From assembly GCA_030760725.1 (NCBI GenBank), contig JASWHV010000019.1, positions 33,545,944 to 33,609,943 on the forward strand: a DNA stretch of 64,000 nucleotides. The letters are read 5' to 3'. Of this stretch, positions 33,009 through 44,118 are shown one piece after another (position 1 is the stretch's first letter; each line of letters begins with the position of its first letter). A model generated the notes under the pieces. The model made no database searches. It had not been told where the DNA came from and saw only the letters and a list, made by a program, of their open reading frames with translations. The stretch is from Neostapfia colusana. Its lineage: Eukaryota > Streptophyta > Magnoliopsida > Poales > Poaceae. The position numbers were made by a program, and so were the translations under genes.

Positions 33009-33589
33009 CGTCCCGGACACATACGGAGTCGGATTTGGATGTTCTATATATGGTTGGAACCATGATTTCATAAAGCTTCCAATGGAACCAGCCCGACCTC
33101 AAAATTCCTTCTAAGTTGACGGGAATCAGCGAAACAAGTGGGCGTCCAGAATCTGTCCGGTGCCGCGCCACCACCTTTTGGGCTGCTGGCCCGTGTATCG
33201 TGTGGAAGCCCATTAGGGTTGCATCCAGGGGTCTTGCACGCCCCTAAACTCTTTTTTATACAGCAGCCGTCACCACATTAGGGTGGGTTTTTGCTTAGTT
33301 ACAATCTGTCATTGAACAGTGTCACCGATCATCGGTTGTGAGACCCCAAATTCGTGATCAATTCAGTTTTGATTGCAACTTCTCTGTTCTTGCTTGTGTT
33401 CTTGATTGTGCTTGCAGGGATAAGACTTCGTGGCGAGGTCATTCGTGTGACACAGGTGATAACCAACGGAGCAGTGGTGTAGTGATTGCGGGGTTTCGTT
33501 CGTTCGGAGCCTTGGATCATCAACGTCGAGATCTCCACCCAATCAAGTTTACCCTACCTCTCGGAAGATCGGGACTCATCCTCCTATCA
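32720..33589 (+). repeat. 3' LTR of the CRM-like element
   Basis: Begins TGATGAGGAC inside the coding frame and ends CCTATCA before the TSD cagtg. The stop codon of the polyprotein is at 33006-33008 within the LTR. Confidence 0.92.
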
Positions 33590-33594
33590 CAGTG

Positions 33595-35591
33595 TCGAAA
33601 GGTCGCCTGCCATCTTACGGTTGTCAGTTCTGGTGCCACTTCATCCACTTTATATTCTCCTCCACCCAAACTTCTTTTGGGCTCGCCTGCTTTGCCTTCG
33701 TGCTCCTATGTTTTCGTAGCGCTCCTGTATTCCTCTGCCTCTTTTACCTTTGTCCTGCAATAGCTCCTTGGTGCTTCCACCGGAGAGAGAAAAAACACCA
33801 CATTCTCCTAAGCGACGCGCCTTCCCGTTCTCCCGGCGAGATGTCTTCGTGGTCAAAGTCGGAATTCCACCAGAGCCGCATCGCTGTCCTTCAAGAGATG
33901 GGGTTGCTTTCGGAGCCAGATGCCCGTGCCATCCGCGTCCCCGGCGAGGAGCCATTCCCCATTCCTCAGGCCGACGAGGTCATGTCGCTGAGCGCATTTC
34001 ACTTGTGCTGGCTTGGTTTGCCGGTTCTGCACTTCTTTCGCGGCTTGCTGTATGAGTACGGGCTGGAACTCTACCATCTGACAATGGACGACGTACTCCA
34101 AGTATCGCTATTCATTGTTTTGTGCGAAGCCTATTTGGGGATGGCTCGTCATTTCAAGCTATGGAGGCACTTCTTCTGCGTGCGGCCGTTGTCTGATCAG
34201 GTTTCACTTCCGTCCGTGGGGGGCGCCATCATCTATCTGCACCGAGGGCGATCAGATTTTGTCAGCATGCGCCCGCTTCCGCCCTTCCGCCTTTCTCAGG
34301 TAAGTCTCCTCAGGAGCAAGACTCCTGGAAGTAGGGGACCCCGAGAAGGCAGATGGGGGAACTCGACCCGATCCTTCGGCATGTCAGGAATCTGAAGAAC
34401 AGTGGCCTTTCGGGCGCTCAGCTTCTGCAACCTTTCATCGGCGGAGGGTTCTGCCTATCCGCGCTTAGCCCCGTACCCTGAATTTCTATAGGGGTCCGAG
34501 TGATCCGTCCCGAGAGTCGGGCGAGGGGCTCTCCTAGGAAAAGTTGTCCTGCCGCTTCCGGATAATCCTGGGGCCAGACGCCGGTGGGCCCTGGTCCCCC
34601 AGGCTGCCCCTCTTAATGTGGCTTCTCCGAACCTTAACGGGCTGTGGGGCATCGTCAACCTTCCCAAGGTCCCTGAAGACCGGGAGAAGTGGGCGGCACA
34701 GGCCGCCTTGGAGGCCGCCAGGAAGAGGAAAAAATACGAGGCCAAGATTGGCCTTATCCAACTTGATAAGAGGAGGTGAGCGGCGTGGGTGGCCGGTGAA
34801 TCTACGCCGGAGTCTTCATCGGAAGATGACACTGAGTCGGGGGAGAGTGGTAGTGGCCCGGCCAAAGTTTCGGCCTTCGCTACTGAAGCGATGGCGGGGC
34901 GGGCGTCCAAGCCTATTGGTGATCTGTGGCCGAAGGTGAGGACGAGCGCCAACCCCATCCGAGCCCCCCGTGTGGGGCACGACGCCGGCCTTTCAGGGGC
35001 TCAGCCGTCAGGTGCTCGGATCGTTGGGGGGTCCCTTCCCTTTGGCGAGGGATTGCGGCAGATGGGCGGTCGAGCGTTGGAGGGAGGTCAGTTGGGCGCC
35101 GAGCCGGACCGATGGCTCTCGTCAAGTGCGTCTCCATGTCCTTGGGTGCTCGAAGTCCGGAGGTTCGGGTCGTTCCTGCCCCCGCCACCGTCGTGGTGGC
35201 AGCTCCGGCCCTCATTCCACCGCCTACCACTCCCTATTCCTCGGATAGTATGTCTTCGTCGTGCGAGTCGTGCACCATTCTTCGTTGATGGGGAGGTAAC
35301 TTTCTCCCCCCTTCTGCTGCATTGTATTTTTTGTTTAGGTTTTCTAACCCATGCCTTCGTGCAGGAGATCCGCCCCAGCGCTCGAGGCTCTTCCGAGAAT
35401 CGCTTCTCCGGCTGAGGGCTCGGCGAGGAGACCTGTCTTGCTGGTGACTGAGCTAGCGAGGGAGGGGCCTGTCCCGGCTTGTGGCCTGGCGGTCGTTCCG
35501 GGTTCCTCCGTCGATGGCGGTGAAGTGGTGGCTTCGGGCATCGTTCCCTGACTCCCTATGCTGGAGCGCCTGCCGACCCTGAGTGCGTGGT
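33595..35591 (+). pseudogene. Unit E: PF04195-like 'putative gypsy type transposon' gene, exon remnants
   Basis: ATG 33841 opens 153 codons to a strong donor CAG before GTAAGT (34299/34300). The protein (LPVLHFFRGLLYEYGLELYH, then FIVLCEAYLG, HFKLWRHFFCV) matches my memory of the grass family annotated as putative gypsy type transposon (Transposase_28). A second coding stretch in one frame from about 34600 (LWGIVNLPKVPEDREKW, KRKKYEAKIGLIQLDK) reaches TGA 34777-34779 and continues as an acidic Ser-rich stretch (STPESSSEDDTESGESG). An acceptor-like cgtgcag at 35357-35363 starts another exon-like piece. ctttatatt (about 33648) is a possible TATA box. G is inserted at 35592. The role in the element is unknown. 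Confidence 0.6.
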
Positions 35592-35819
35592 TGTCGGGGC
35601 CTAGGTGCGACGGAACGAAATCCGTACATCCCACGATCACAGAGGTGGTGCCGCATGATTCGAGACCCGACAGCACACACGGTAAGAAACATAGTATTAC
35701 ATTGAAACTTAATGAATTTGTACAAAAGTGGTACACTCTTCAGTTACAGCTCCTGTACAGAGTCTACTACAGCGGAAGGTATTTATAAAACTCACGCCAA
35801 CACCCAACTAGCAAAAGTC

Positions 35820-36001
35820 GGTTGTCCGGCCCTACGGACAACCCACACTAGCTCCACTCAGCCTCAGCGCTGCGTGTACGGCTCCCACACAGCCGTAGTC
35901 CCTGGCGGAGGGTAGCCCTCGCCGGTGGACTCGTACTCCGAGTCCTGGGGTACTCCTCACCTTCAAACACTCATAGCAGCAACCGTGAGCATGATGGCTC
36001 A
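35820..36001 (-). other. LTR stem-loops c and d in G
   Basis: Loop d: perfect 9-bp stem GGTTGTCCG/CGGACAACC (35820-35828 and 35835-35843) with loop tagggc on the minus strand. Loop c: TGAGC/GCTCA (35986-35990 and 35997-36001), with gcttgctgagcc context on the minus strand. Confidence 0.6.
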
Positions 36002-37063
36002 GCAAGTCTTAACCGACTCTCCTACACATGAAACGCTACATGCAAGTCATACTCGAATATAGGATGACAGTTTGCAGCAAAAGGACACGCCTACAAGTTC
36101 ATCCTTAATTCATCTTTTAGACAAAAGTTAACGGTTCAGAAATCTGAAATTTAGTGAGCAATATTTGGTGGCACACATGTAGAAATACAAGTTATTCATA
36201 TCAGCAGTATTGTATCACACATTCCATATTTTTAACCTACGTCACGACTCAGTGAACAAGCGGTACTCATAACCACGAGGGATGGCGAATCGACTCGTTA
36301 TACACCTGCAGGGATACCCGAATAGCACGCCACATACGCCCATCCGTGGAGCTGCACAGCACACTCACTCGATGCCGTACGGAACAACCTTTCACCAAAC
36401 AGCCCAAACGTCGAACTGGTCGCACCCAAGTGGATAGGAGGTTCCCTACACGGAGCATCTCTCTATGCCCGTTAGCGGATTTCCACCTTGCTGCCCTCAA
36501 CCTACACCTATAAATCAGTGCGTTATGCCTGGACGCCTGGAGGTATAGGTTATATCAGTTTATCGGACCCCATATATCCGATATGCCTTCGGTACATTCA
36601 AACTTGTTCAGCGGGGCCGCACATGGATCGGTCCTCAATCGACACGGACAGGGCTATGCACACAAGACTTTCTCTTGCTGTGTCCTTGCCCTGCCTAGTC
36701 TCATTTCATTGCTAAAGTTGTCTCGCACCTCGAACCAATCCCGTATGTGGCGACTCCTATGCTCGCGAGTAGATTCCAACTACTCAACTTGTACTGAAGT
36801 CTATAATATTAAGCAAAGCATGATCTACTCGAGGACCTATACACTACCCTTATTCTCTTTGGAATAATCTGGTTATGCAATTGGAGTTTCATCCATCCTA
36901 CACCTAATGCACATACATACTCCAAGCTAAGTGAATATAAAGCAAATCTTGATAAAATTTGTTAAATGCAAACAAGGGCTCGCCTCGTTGCTGCTGGTCA
37001 GGGGTTATGTATCCTCCGGAGGTATGAAGATCAAAATCTCTGGGGTCTCTTTGCGTTCAGCGA
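35864..37063 (-). pseudogene. LTR mini-gene in G, last two exons (each one base short)
   Basis: Exon 36984-37063 (80 bp; 81 in A, J, K) follows cgtgtag and reads AERKETPEILIFIPPE, then after a one-base loss TPDQQQR, ending CGA G before gcgagc (GC donor). Exon 35864-35960 (97 bp) follows tttgaag and reads GEEYP then, after another one-base loss, DSEYESTGEGYPPPGTT and VWEPYTQR with TGA. The ends VWEPYTQR here and VEWESCTPQS in A resemble each other. Restoring phase requires exactly the base missing from each length, which supports former coding. Confidence 0.42.
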
Positions 37064-39629
37064 CTACACGTAATCAATTTAACGATATGTCAATTTAGAT
37101 GCAGATGTGTTGAATTTAGCATATAAAGACGATAACTCTAGCTAGAAATACCATTTGGCTCTGAAATTTTTATGGTGTCTTGGTAACAAACTAACCAGAG
37201 ACTTGACCAAATTCCATTTGAAACAAAGCTCATTTGAGCTCTGCACAAATAAAAGTCTAAATGGTCATTACTAGAGCTTCTATGGATTTCCAGGAATTTT
37301 CATGGATCAAACCATTACTTTCTGGAAACTAGAGTTTGAGATGGTTCTAATGGAGTTGGTTTCATGTAATTTGAAAATCCTAGATAAATTATGCCCTAAA
37401 CAAGATTTGGTAAAATTCTGAAAAATGTTTCTGTACATTTTTCCATTTTCTCAGGGCAGTTCACTTAATCACACCATTAGGGGGAATAAATTAACTTGGA
37501 TCGATCTGAAATTTTTCATGTGACTCCAGGATTTTGAAATGAACCTGCTGGTCAAATTTCAGAATTTTCCATAAAGTAATTCTCCAGATAAAATTCCCAA
37601 CAGTTTAAAATTTAGGGAATTAATTCTGGAAAAGCAATAAGTTTCATGAACTGAAACTTGTTTTGTTGGATAGTACTCGGAGAGCTGAATCCAAAAAAAA
37701 TTGGTTTACTCAATTTGGACCATCCTAGCAAAAGTTATGAGCTTCTAAAGATTGAGGACAAACTGGAGTTCCAATAATCCGAGAAATGTTCAAATTCTGA
37801 CAGCTGGGTAGCGGGGTGACGTGGCGCCACCCGGGAGCAGGACACACGGGGCCACAGGGATTATCTCACACAGCCATAATTGGATCCGGTGCAGCAGAGA
37901 ATCTGATTTCATCGAACAGAGGCTGACGCGTGGGCCAGCCCCATCATCTTCTTCCTCCCGCCTCCCGCGCCGGTCCGCCGCCGACCTCGCCGGGAGGGGG
38001 TTCAGGTGCACAAAACTCCACCAAACTCGCCGCCTCTTTGTACTTTCATGTGGGGAATACGCTGCCGGCCTTCACTCGGACCGAGTATGGCCGGAACCGT
38101 AGGTGAGACGAGCGGTGGCTTCGGTGGCACTTCGGCGACGTCGCTAGGGCTCGGTGATGCACCAAAAGCTTATCCGTTTTCTCGTACAGCACCACGGCAC
38201 CGAGAGGAACACGGAGCTACAAGCTGATCGTGCTGAAACTGGCCAGAAATATGACCTTACTGTTGAGCTAGGTCAAATGGCGGCGGAATTCGGAAAACTC
38301 GAAGAAGAGTGTGTTTGCTTGACGGTTTTAGATGGTTTTTGCTCCCCTGAACTCGTACAGAGGTCTAGGAGGTATAGCCTACGGTTTGTGCCGATTGATT
38401 TACTGTGTGGCAAGAAGAGTGTGTTTGCTTGACGGTTTTTATTGTAGCCACCTCGGTTCATATCGCATGCCGGTGGAAAAACGGTATAATTCCGGCGAGA
38501 CACACGATGGCATGCTACCGGGGTTGCAAGGCTGATAGAAGAGTTCTAGGCGAACCTTTAGGCGTGCAAAACTCGGCGGAAGAACGATCCTAGCGGCTGG
38601 ACGATGAGTTCTTGTGGCGGCGGTTTTACACATTGCCTGAGAGAAAAGTTGAGCTCAGGGTCGGGGTTACCTTGGGTGTGGTGTCGGTTTATTGCTTCGG
38701 CCATGTCGAGGGGGTTTCGGTGAAGCTCTGAGTGAGCTCAGATCAGCATGCAATCCATGGAGACGTCCGGGCCCCAGAGACCTGAAGGTCTTCGAGCGTG
38801 CGGGCGTGTTTTTGTCGAGGAGCTTAGGAACTGGAGGAGCAGCAGTGGAGAGTCGGTTTGTGAGGCGAAAAGCATCATTTGAGCTGATAACGTCGAAGAA
38901 ACCACGACATGGGCTGCTCAGGAGGTGGCAGAAGCGTTCGCCCCGGTGGCGCCTTTGCTCGGCCGGCTCGGTGAGAAGCAGAGGATTTCTTCGGTGTGAG
39001 TTTAGTCATCTCACTGACCTGTGGGCCCATTTCTCCCCTCTCCTCTTTTCTATTGTTTTTGCTGCAAATATCTCAGCTACTCACCATTAAAGTGTAGACT
39101 TCACTCCCAAGTCATGAGTTGAATCTGAATTCATCAAATTGGAGTTTGTTTGGCTAAATTTGATTCACATTTGAATTTTAATTTCAAATTTGGTTCTAAA
39201 TTAATTTAAATGTAGCTACCGACAAGATGAATTCCAATGAGGATGAAAATTGGTGGGCTAACTCAGAAAGATGTGCTGAGCTTGAATGTGAAGTCAACTT
39301 TTGAATCCAAGTGATGAAAGTAGCTGACATTTGAATTTGCATTCACATTAGCCCTTTTTGCAATTGTATCCAAAAGTGCCTCAAAATAATTTAAACTTGC
39401 ATGAAACTTGGCACTAGCACTCCTAAGAATGTTTAGAGCCTAAAGGTGAGATCAGGCCCTCATGTTTACATGTGTGAAATCCTACTTTTGGATTTGTGAG
39501 TTTTTCATCTAATTATCCTCTAGATGGTGGTTACTTGCTCTTCACATGTGTTCATGAGCTATCCACAAAATGAGCTGGTTTGTGGTGATGTGATGAACAC
39601 TCTAGCAAGTAGAATCTTGGGCTTTTACA

Positions 39630-39640
39630 TCCCCCCCTTA
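39630..39640 (-). other. Polypurine tract of element G
   Basis: tccccccctta on the plus strand, i.e. taagggggga on the coding strand directly before the LTR. Confidence 0.8.
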
Positions 39641-39654
39641 AAAGAATTTCATCC

Positions 39655-42087
39655 CTAGATTACAAAAGAAGAGACGAAGATGTAATAGGCATTACCCATG
39701 ATGAGACGCCATGAAATCTGGGTAGTTTGAGCGAAGGAAATCCTCGCTTCCTCAGTGGTGTGGTTGCTCCACAATATCTTGTAGAACCACAGCGTTTGGT
39801 TACGCATGGTCCGAGCCTTCTCATCAATAATCTCCACCGGATATTTCATGTAGGTTAAATACGGTTGCAACTCGCCAATATCTTCAGTAGGAACAGCAGC
39901 CGTATACTTCAGACATTTCCGGAGTTGTGAGACATGGAAAATGTCGTGAACACCAGCAAGAGATGCCAGTAGTTCCAGTCTATAGGCCACTGGTCCGCAC
40001 TTCTCGGTGATGGCATAGGGTCCAATAAATCAGGGAGCGAGTTTCCCCTTTACACCGAATCATTGCACGCCTTTCATGGAGACACACGGAGGTACACGTG
40101 TTTCCTGACGTTGAATTGTAGCTGCCTACGCCTCTTATCAGCATAACTCTTCTGTCGGGATTGGGCGGCCTTCAAGTTTGCTTGAATCACCCGAACTCGC
40201 TCCTCGGCATCTTTCACTAGATCAATCACAAACTTGACCCTGTCACCAGACTCGCACCAGTTCAATGGGGTGCGGCATTTGCGACCATAGAGAGCCTCAT
40301 ATGGTGCCATCTTGATACTCGCTTGATAGCCGTTGTTATACGAGAATTCTGCCAACGGTAGATGATCATCCCAATTACTACCGTGGTGGATGGCACACGC
40401 TTTCAGCATGTCTTCTAAAACTTGATTCACCCACTCAGTTTGGCCATCTGTCTGAGGGTGATAGGCGGAACTTCTAATCAGTTTGGTACCCAACGAAGCG
40501 TGCAACTGCTCCCAGAAATGAGCCACGAACAGTGCCCCTCGATCTGAGATTATAGTCTTTGGTACCCCGTGCAAGCATAAGATTCTTGCAATGTACAACT
40601 CCGCATACCTGCTGGCATGGAAATGTATATGCACGGGAATGAAGTGAGCCGACTTGGTTAACCGGTCCAAGATTACCCAAATGGAATCATGCTTGTGAAA
40701 AGTCATGGATAACCCCACAATGAAGTCCATGCTCACATCTTCCCATTTCCATGCTGGAATTTTCAGGGGTTGTAGCAGCCCTGATTTCCTCATGTGATCC
40801 GCCTTCACTCGTCTACACGTATCACATTCGGATACGTACTTTGCAATTTCCCGCTTCATCCGTGTCCACCAAAATTTACTCTTCAAATCTTGGTATATTT
40901 TGTTGCTGCCCGGATGAATGGAGAACTTAGACAAGTGAGCTTCATCAAGGATCTTCTTTCTCAGCTCCATATTCCAGGGTACGACTATGCGGTCCTTGAA
41001 CCATAGCGTCCCCTCATCATCCTTCCGGAAATATCTGATATCACCACTGTCTATCCGTTTCCGGAGATGTGCCATGCCTTTGTCAATCTTCTGAGCTGCA
41101 ATAATACCCTCCCTAATGGTAGGGATGATAGCAAGGTAGTAAAGTGATCTATATGGAACCAAATATAAACTCGGTTCTTCCTCTTCTATCGGTGTAATGG
41201 TAAGGTTATGGACATGTGATTTCCAACTCAGCGCGTCGTCCACCAGATTCGCCTTGCCAGGGTGGTAATGAATCTCAATCTCATAGTCTTTGATTAATTC
41301 TAACCACCTCCTTTGCCTCATATTCAGATCTTTTTGGGTGAAGATATATTTTAAGCTCTTGTGGTCGGTGTAGAGATGCACCAAATTTCCCAGGAGATAG
41401 TGCCTCCACATTTTCAGTGCCAATACCACAGCAGCGAGCTCAAGATCATGAGTCGTATAGTGCTGCTCGTGGTTTCAAAGTTGAAGTGAGCCATATGTGA
41501 CCACCCGTCCTTCTTGCATCAACACCCAGCCAAGCCTGATACCCGACGAATCACAATATATATCGAAATGCTTGGTCGTATCCGGCTGAGCTAAGACTGG
41601 GGCTCTTGTGAGATGCTTCACCAATGCTTGGAACGCTCCTTCACATGCTGAGTTCCAAACATATTTCGTCCCCTTCTTCAATAATTTAGTCATCAGCTTA
41701 GCAAGCTTGGAGAAGCTTGGGATGAACCTCCAGTAATATCCCGCTAAACCGAGGAAGCTTCTGACTTCATGGACAGAAGTGGGGGTTTTCCATTTCAGCC
41801 CTTGTTCAATTTTGCTTGGGTCAACCGCAATGCCTTCCGCTGAGATTATATGTCCCAAAAATGGCACTTGGCTGATCCAAAACACACATTTGATGAACTT
41901 GGCATAGAGTTTATGGTTCCGCAATCGTTGAAGGACGATTCACAAGTGTTCGGCGTGTTCTTATTCTGACTTGGAATAAACCAAGATATCATCAATGAAC
42001 ACCACCACGAACTTGTCCAACTCCGTCATGAACACCGAGTTCATGAGGTACATGAAACTTGCCGTGGCGTTGGTGAGACCAAAAGAC
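39655..42087 (-). pseudogene. pol: Element G: RT end, RNase H, integrase, chromodomain (broken)
   Basis: From right to left on the plus strand: RT (KFIKCVFWISQVPFLGHI), RNase H (IYCDSSGIRLG; YTDHKSLKYIF), HHCC (HLSKFSIHPGSNKIY ... CDTC), DDE core (MDFIVGLS, DRGALF, YHPQTDGQTEW) and chromodomain (TLWFYKILWSNHTTEEA). Damage: TGA near 41938 and near 41476, a one-base loss near 40073 (VSP then frame shift), and TGA codons just after it. Several are CGA to TGA. The Tyr/Asp catalytic RT region lies around 41990-42087, next to the H insertion. Confidence 0.88.
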
Positions 42088-43160
42088 TGTAACAGCCCTG
42101 ACTTTTGCAAAGTTTGATTTCAACTTATGAAACAAAGTGAAGGCAAAGGAATAGTTTGAGTTGTGTCACATGAAATGATGAACACAAAAATGGACATGTG
42201 AGGGAGTTAAAATTTTCTTCAACTCATGATTAGCACATGTTAACATGAGCAGGGAACTTCACTCCCTAATTTTGAATTCATGTCAACCCTCACTACGAAG
42301 AGGATGGGGGGAAATTTAAACACGATTTGAATTCTTTTGAAAGGATTCATCTTCAGATAGTCTAAATGCATCCGAGTGAATTCACAATGCATTCCCCATG
42401 TATCAATGAGCTCATAATTCAAATTTGGATATCAATGCGCCGTGACGTAGTAAGAATAGGAACTAAGTCTCTTAACTTGTTGTTCATGGATTAATCATTG
42501 TATTGGAACCTTGACTGAATTAGATATAGTGCTAACTAAGTTTCTATTCCACCTAGGCTAGCAACATCGGGATAAGCGTTTCTTGTTTGATTGTGGACTT
42601 CCGGTGTTGTGAGGCGTGAGAACCACTAAAATGAATGCTATGAGAATCTGAATATAAGGATCAAGTTTAGTCAAGCTTCATTTTGCAAATTCATGTTCCT
42701 ACTGTCTTACTACCCCTGCATGTAGAGTTACATGTTTAGGATTGATGGTTAAGACATGCTAAGCCTTAGTGCTCACGTTTGCTTCTGAGTTGTTTTTGCA
42801 GGTAGCAGGATGCCTGCTATGAAGATGGTATTCGGTGAGACGTCAAACCTCACGGTTCGTATAACTCACCGGAAACCTGGCCGCTGCTATACTGTGTTGG
42901 AGCTAGTAGGAAGCGTTCACGGGCTGAACGACTTCTCTTCGACGTAGTTAGGGTCGAGAGTGAGTAGATGTCCAGCTTATAAATTCTGCTTCATGTGTAC
43001 ATTATGTTGAAAAAGAGCTTATCTTGAGTAAATAAATGGTTTCATATGTTCTTACCGTCTTTTCGTGCATGCTGTTTGGTGCCGCATCACATGGCACCAC
43101 CCAGTGCGATTCCCGGGCGAGCGGCACGACCCCGTCGAGGGCGAGCACCGTCACAAAGAC
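42083..43160 (+). mobile_element. Solo LTR H (42088-43155) with TSD aagac, internally deleted
   Basis: Starts TGTAACAGCCCTGAC and ends CACCGTCACA. TSD aagac at 42083-42087 and 43156-43160; removing it restores the RT frame of G (VMSFGL). At 1068 bp it is far shorter than relatives of 3-4 kb: the first 340 bp of U3 are joined near 42432 to the last ~720 bp (gcgccgtgacgtagtaag), so most of the LTR including the exon 2 block is missing. Confidence 0.9.
42562..42930 (+). other. LTR stem-loops b, c and d in H
   Basis: Loop b: CAACATCGG (42562-42570) with CCGGTGTTG (42601-42609) around GCGTTTCTTGTTTGATTG (42576-42593), one G-U. Loop c: TAAGC/GCTCA (42760-42764, 42771-42775), one mismatch. Loop d: CGTTCA (42914-42919), CGGGC, TGAACG (42925-42930). 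Confidence 0.58.
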
Positions 43161-44118
43161 ATGACAGGATATTCATATAGGCCATATCTCGTCGAGAATG
43201 CCGTCTTGGGGATATCCTCCGCCCGGATCATTATTTGATGATACCCGAAGCGAAGGTCCATCTTTGAAAATACACTTACACCAACAAGTTGATCAAACAG
43301 AATATCAATGCGGGGAAGTAAATATTTATTTTTGATGGTGACGGCGTTGAGCGGTCGGTAATCCACACACAACCTCAAGGTTTCATCTTTCTTCTTGACA
43401 AACAGCGCCGAGCATCCCCATGGCGAGGAACTCGGTCTAATGAAACCCTTGCTCAACAATTCATTTAGCTGTTCCTTCAACTCAGCCAGCTCATTCAGAG
43501 ACATCTTATATGGTCTCCGTGATATTGGTGTAGTCCCGGGTGCAAGTTCAATCTTGAACTAAACATCCCATTCAGGTGGCATGCCCAGGAGATCATCCGG
43601 TAACACATCGGGGTATTCTCCGACTAAGGGGATGTCCTCTAACTTGGGAGCTTCAGTATGATAGGCGGCTGAAACTTATGGTACAGGGTTGTATAATATG
43701 AGTGAATGCGGACGGTGGAGTGGAGAGTTGAGGTGAACCGTCCGTGATAAAGTTTCCAGGACAGCGCCATGGTAACTTAGCCATGACATTCCTAAGATTG
43801 CATCAATCTTCTGCCCCTCAAGAATAATCATAGTAGTGGGGTATATTCTCCCACCTAAGCACAGTGGTGCTTTTGGAATCATCACATTGGCTGAAATCTT
43901 CCCTCTCGGTGAACAGATCATATAAGAGCACTCGGTTGGAAAGACTTGTAGTTGATGCTTAACCACATATGATGCACTTATGAAGTTGTGGGTTGCACCC
44001 GAATCAAATAAAATGATGATTGCACGATCGTTGAGAGTGAACATACTGCTGGCACATTCTCTCCTTCCGGGGTGTCCTCATTGTCGAGGTAACGAACGCC
44101 CCCGGGTCGCTGACCTCC
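43161..44118 (-). pseudogene. pol: Element G: protease and RT N-terminal half (broken)
   Basis: Protease LFDSGATHNFI (about 43998-44030) and ILGMSWLSYHGAVL, then a TAA near 43675, a TAG in the linker before FKIELAPGTTP, then RT KKKDETLRLCVDYRPLN and MDLRFGYHQI to the H insertion point. The gag part stops at 44118 where J's LTR begins. Confidence 0.85.

Larger units (their letters stand above)
26888..33594 (+). mobile_element. CRM-like chromovirus, complete with LTRs and TSD cagtg
   Basis: 5' LTR 26893-27762 and 3' LTR 32720-33589 are both 870 bp and differ at roughly 15 positions by eye (under 2 percent), so the insertion is young. TSD cagtg at 26888-26892 and 33590-33594. PBS TGGTATCAGA at 27765-27774 (initiator tRNA-Met type). 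The coding frame runs 28821-33008 and extends 96 codons into the 3' LTR, a known trait of CRM elements. The end carries GPITRARARQLDLQ rather than a canonical chromodomain. A Reina-type element is the main alternative. Confidence 0.9.
35592..39629 (-). repeat. 3' LTR of element G (4038 bp)
   Basis: On the minus strand it starts TGTAAAAGCCCAAGATTC at 39629, next to the PPT (39630-39640), and ends CCCCGACA at 35592. It has the same internal order as the A LTR: GC-rich leader-like block (37800-39000), AT-rich block, 80-bp exon-like block (36984-37063), stem-loops and last exon (35864-35960). Confidence 0.8.
35592..44118 (-). mobile_element. Element G: Tekay/Del-type retrotransposon, 3' part
   Basis: 3' LTR 35592-39629 plus internal sequence to 44118, where the J-K chain interrupts it in gag/protease; the rest should lie right of the window. 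Flanking gtggt (35587-35591) is the predicted TSD, with its partner off-window. Solo LTR H splits its RT. It is diverged from A/J/K at the protein level and more decayed. Confidence 0.85.

Noticed and set aside
34455..34958. 167-codon minus frame in unit E
   Set aside because: Antisense shadow of the coding stretch LWGIVNLPKVPEDREKW on the plus strand.
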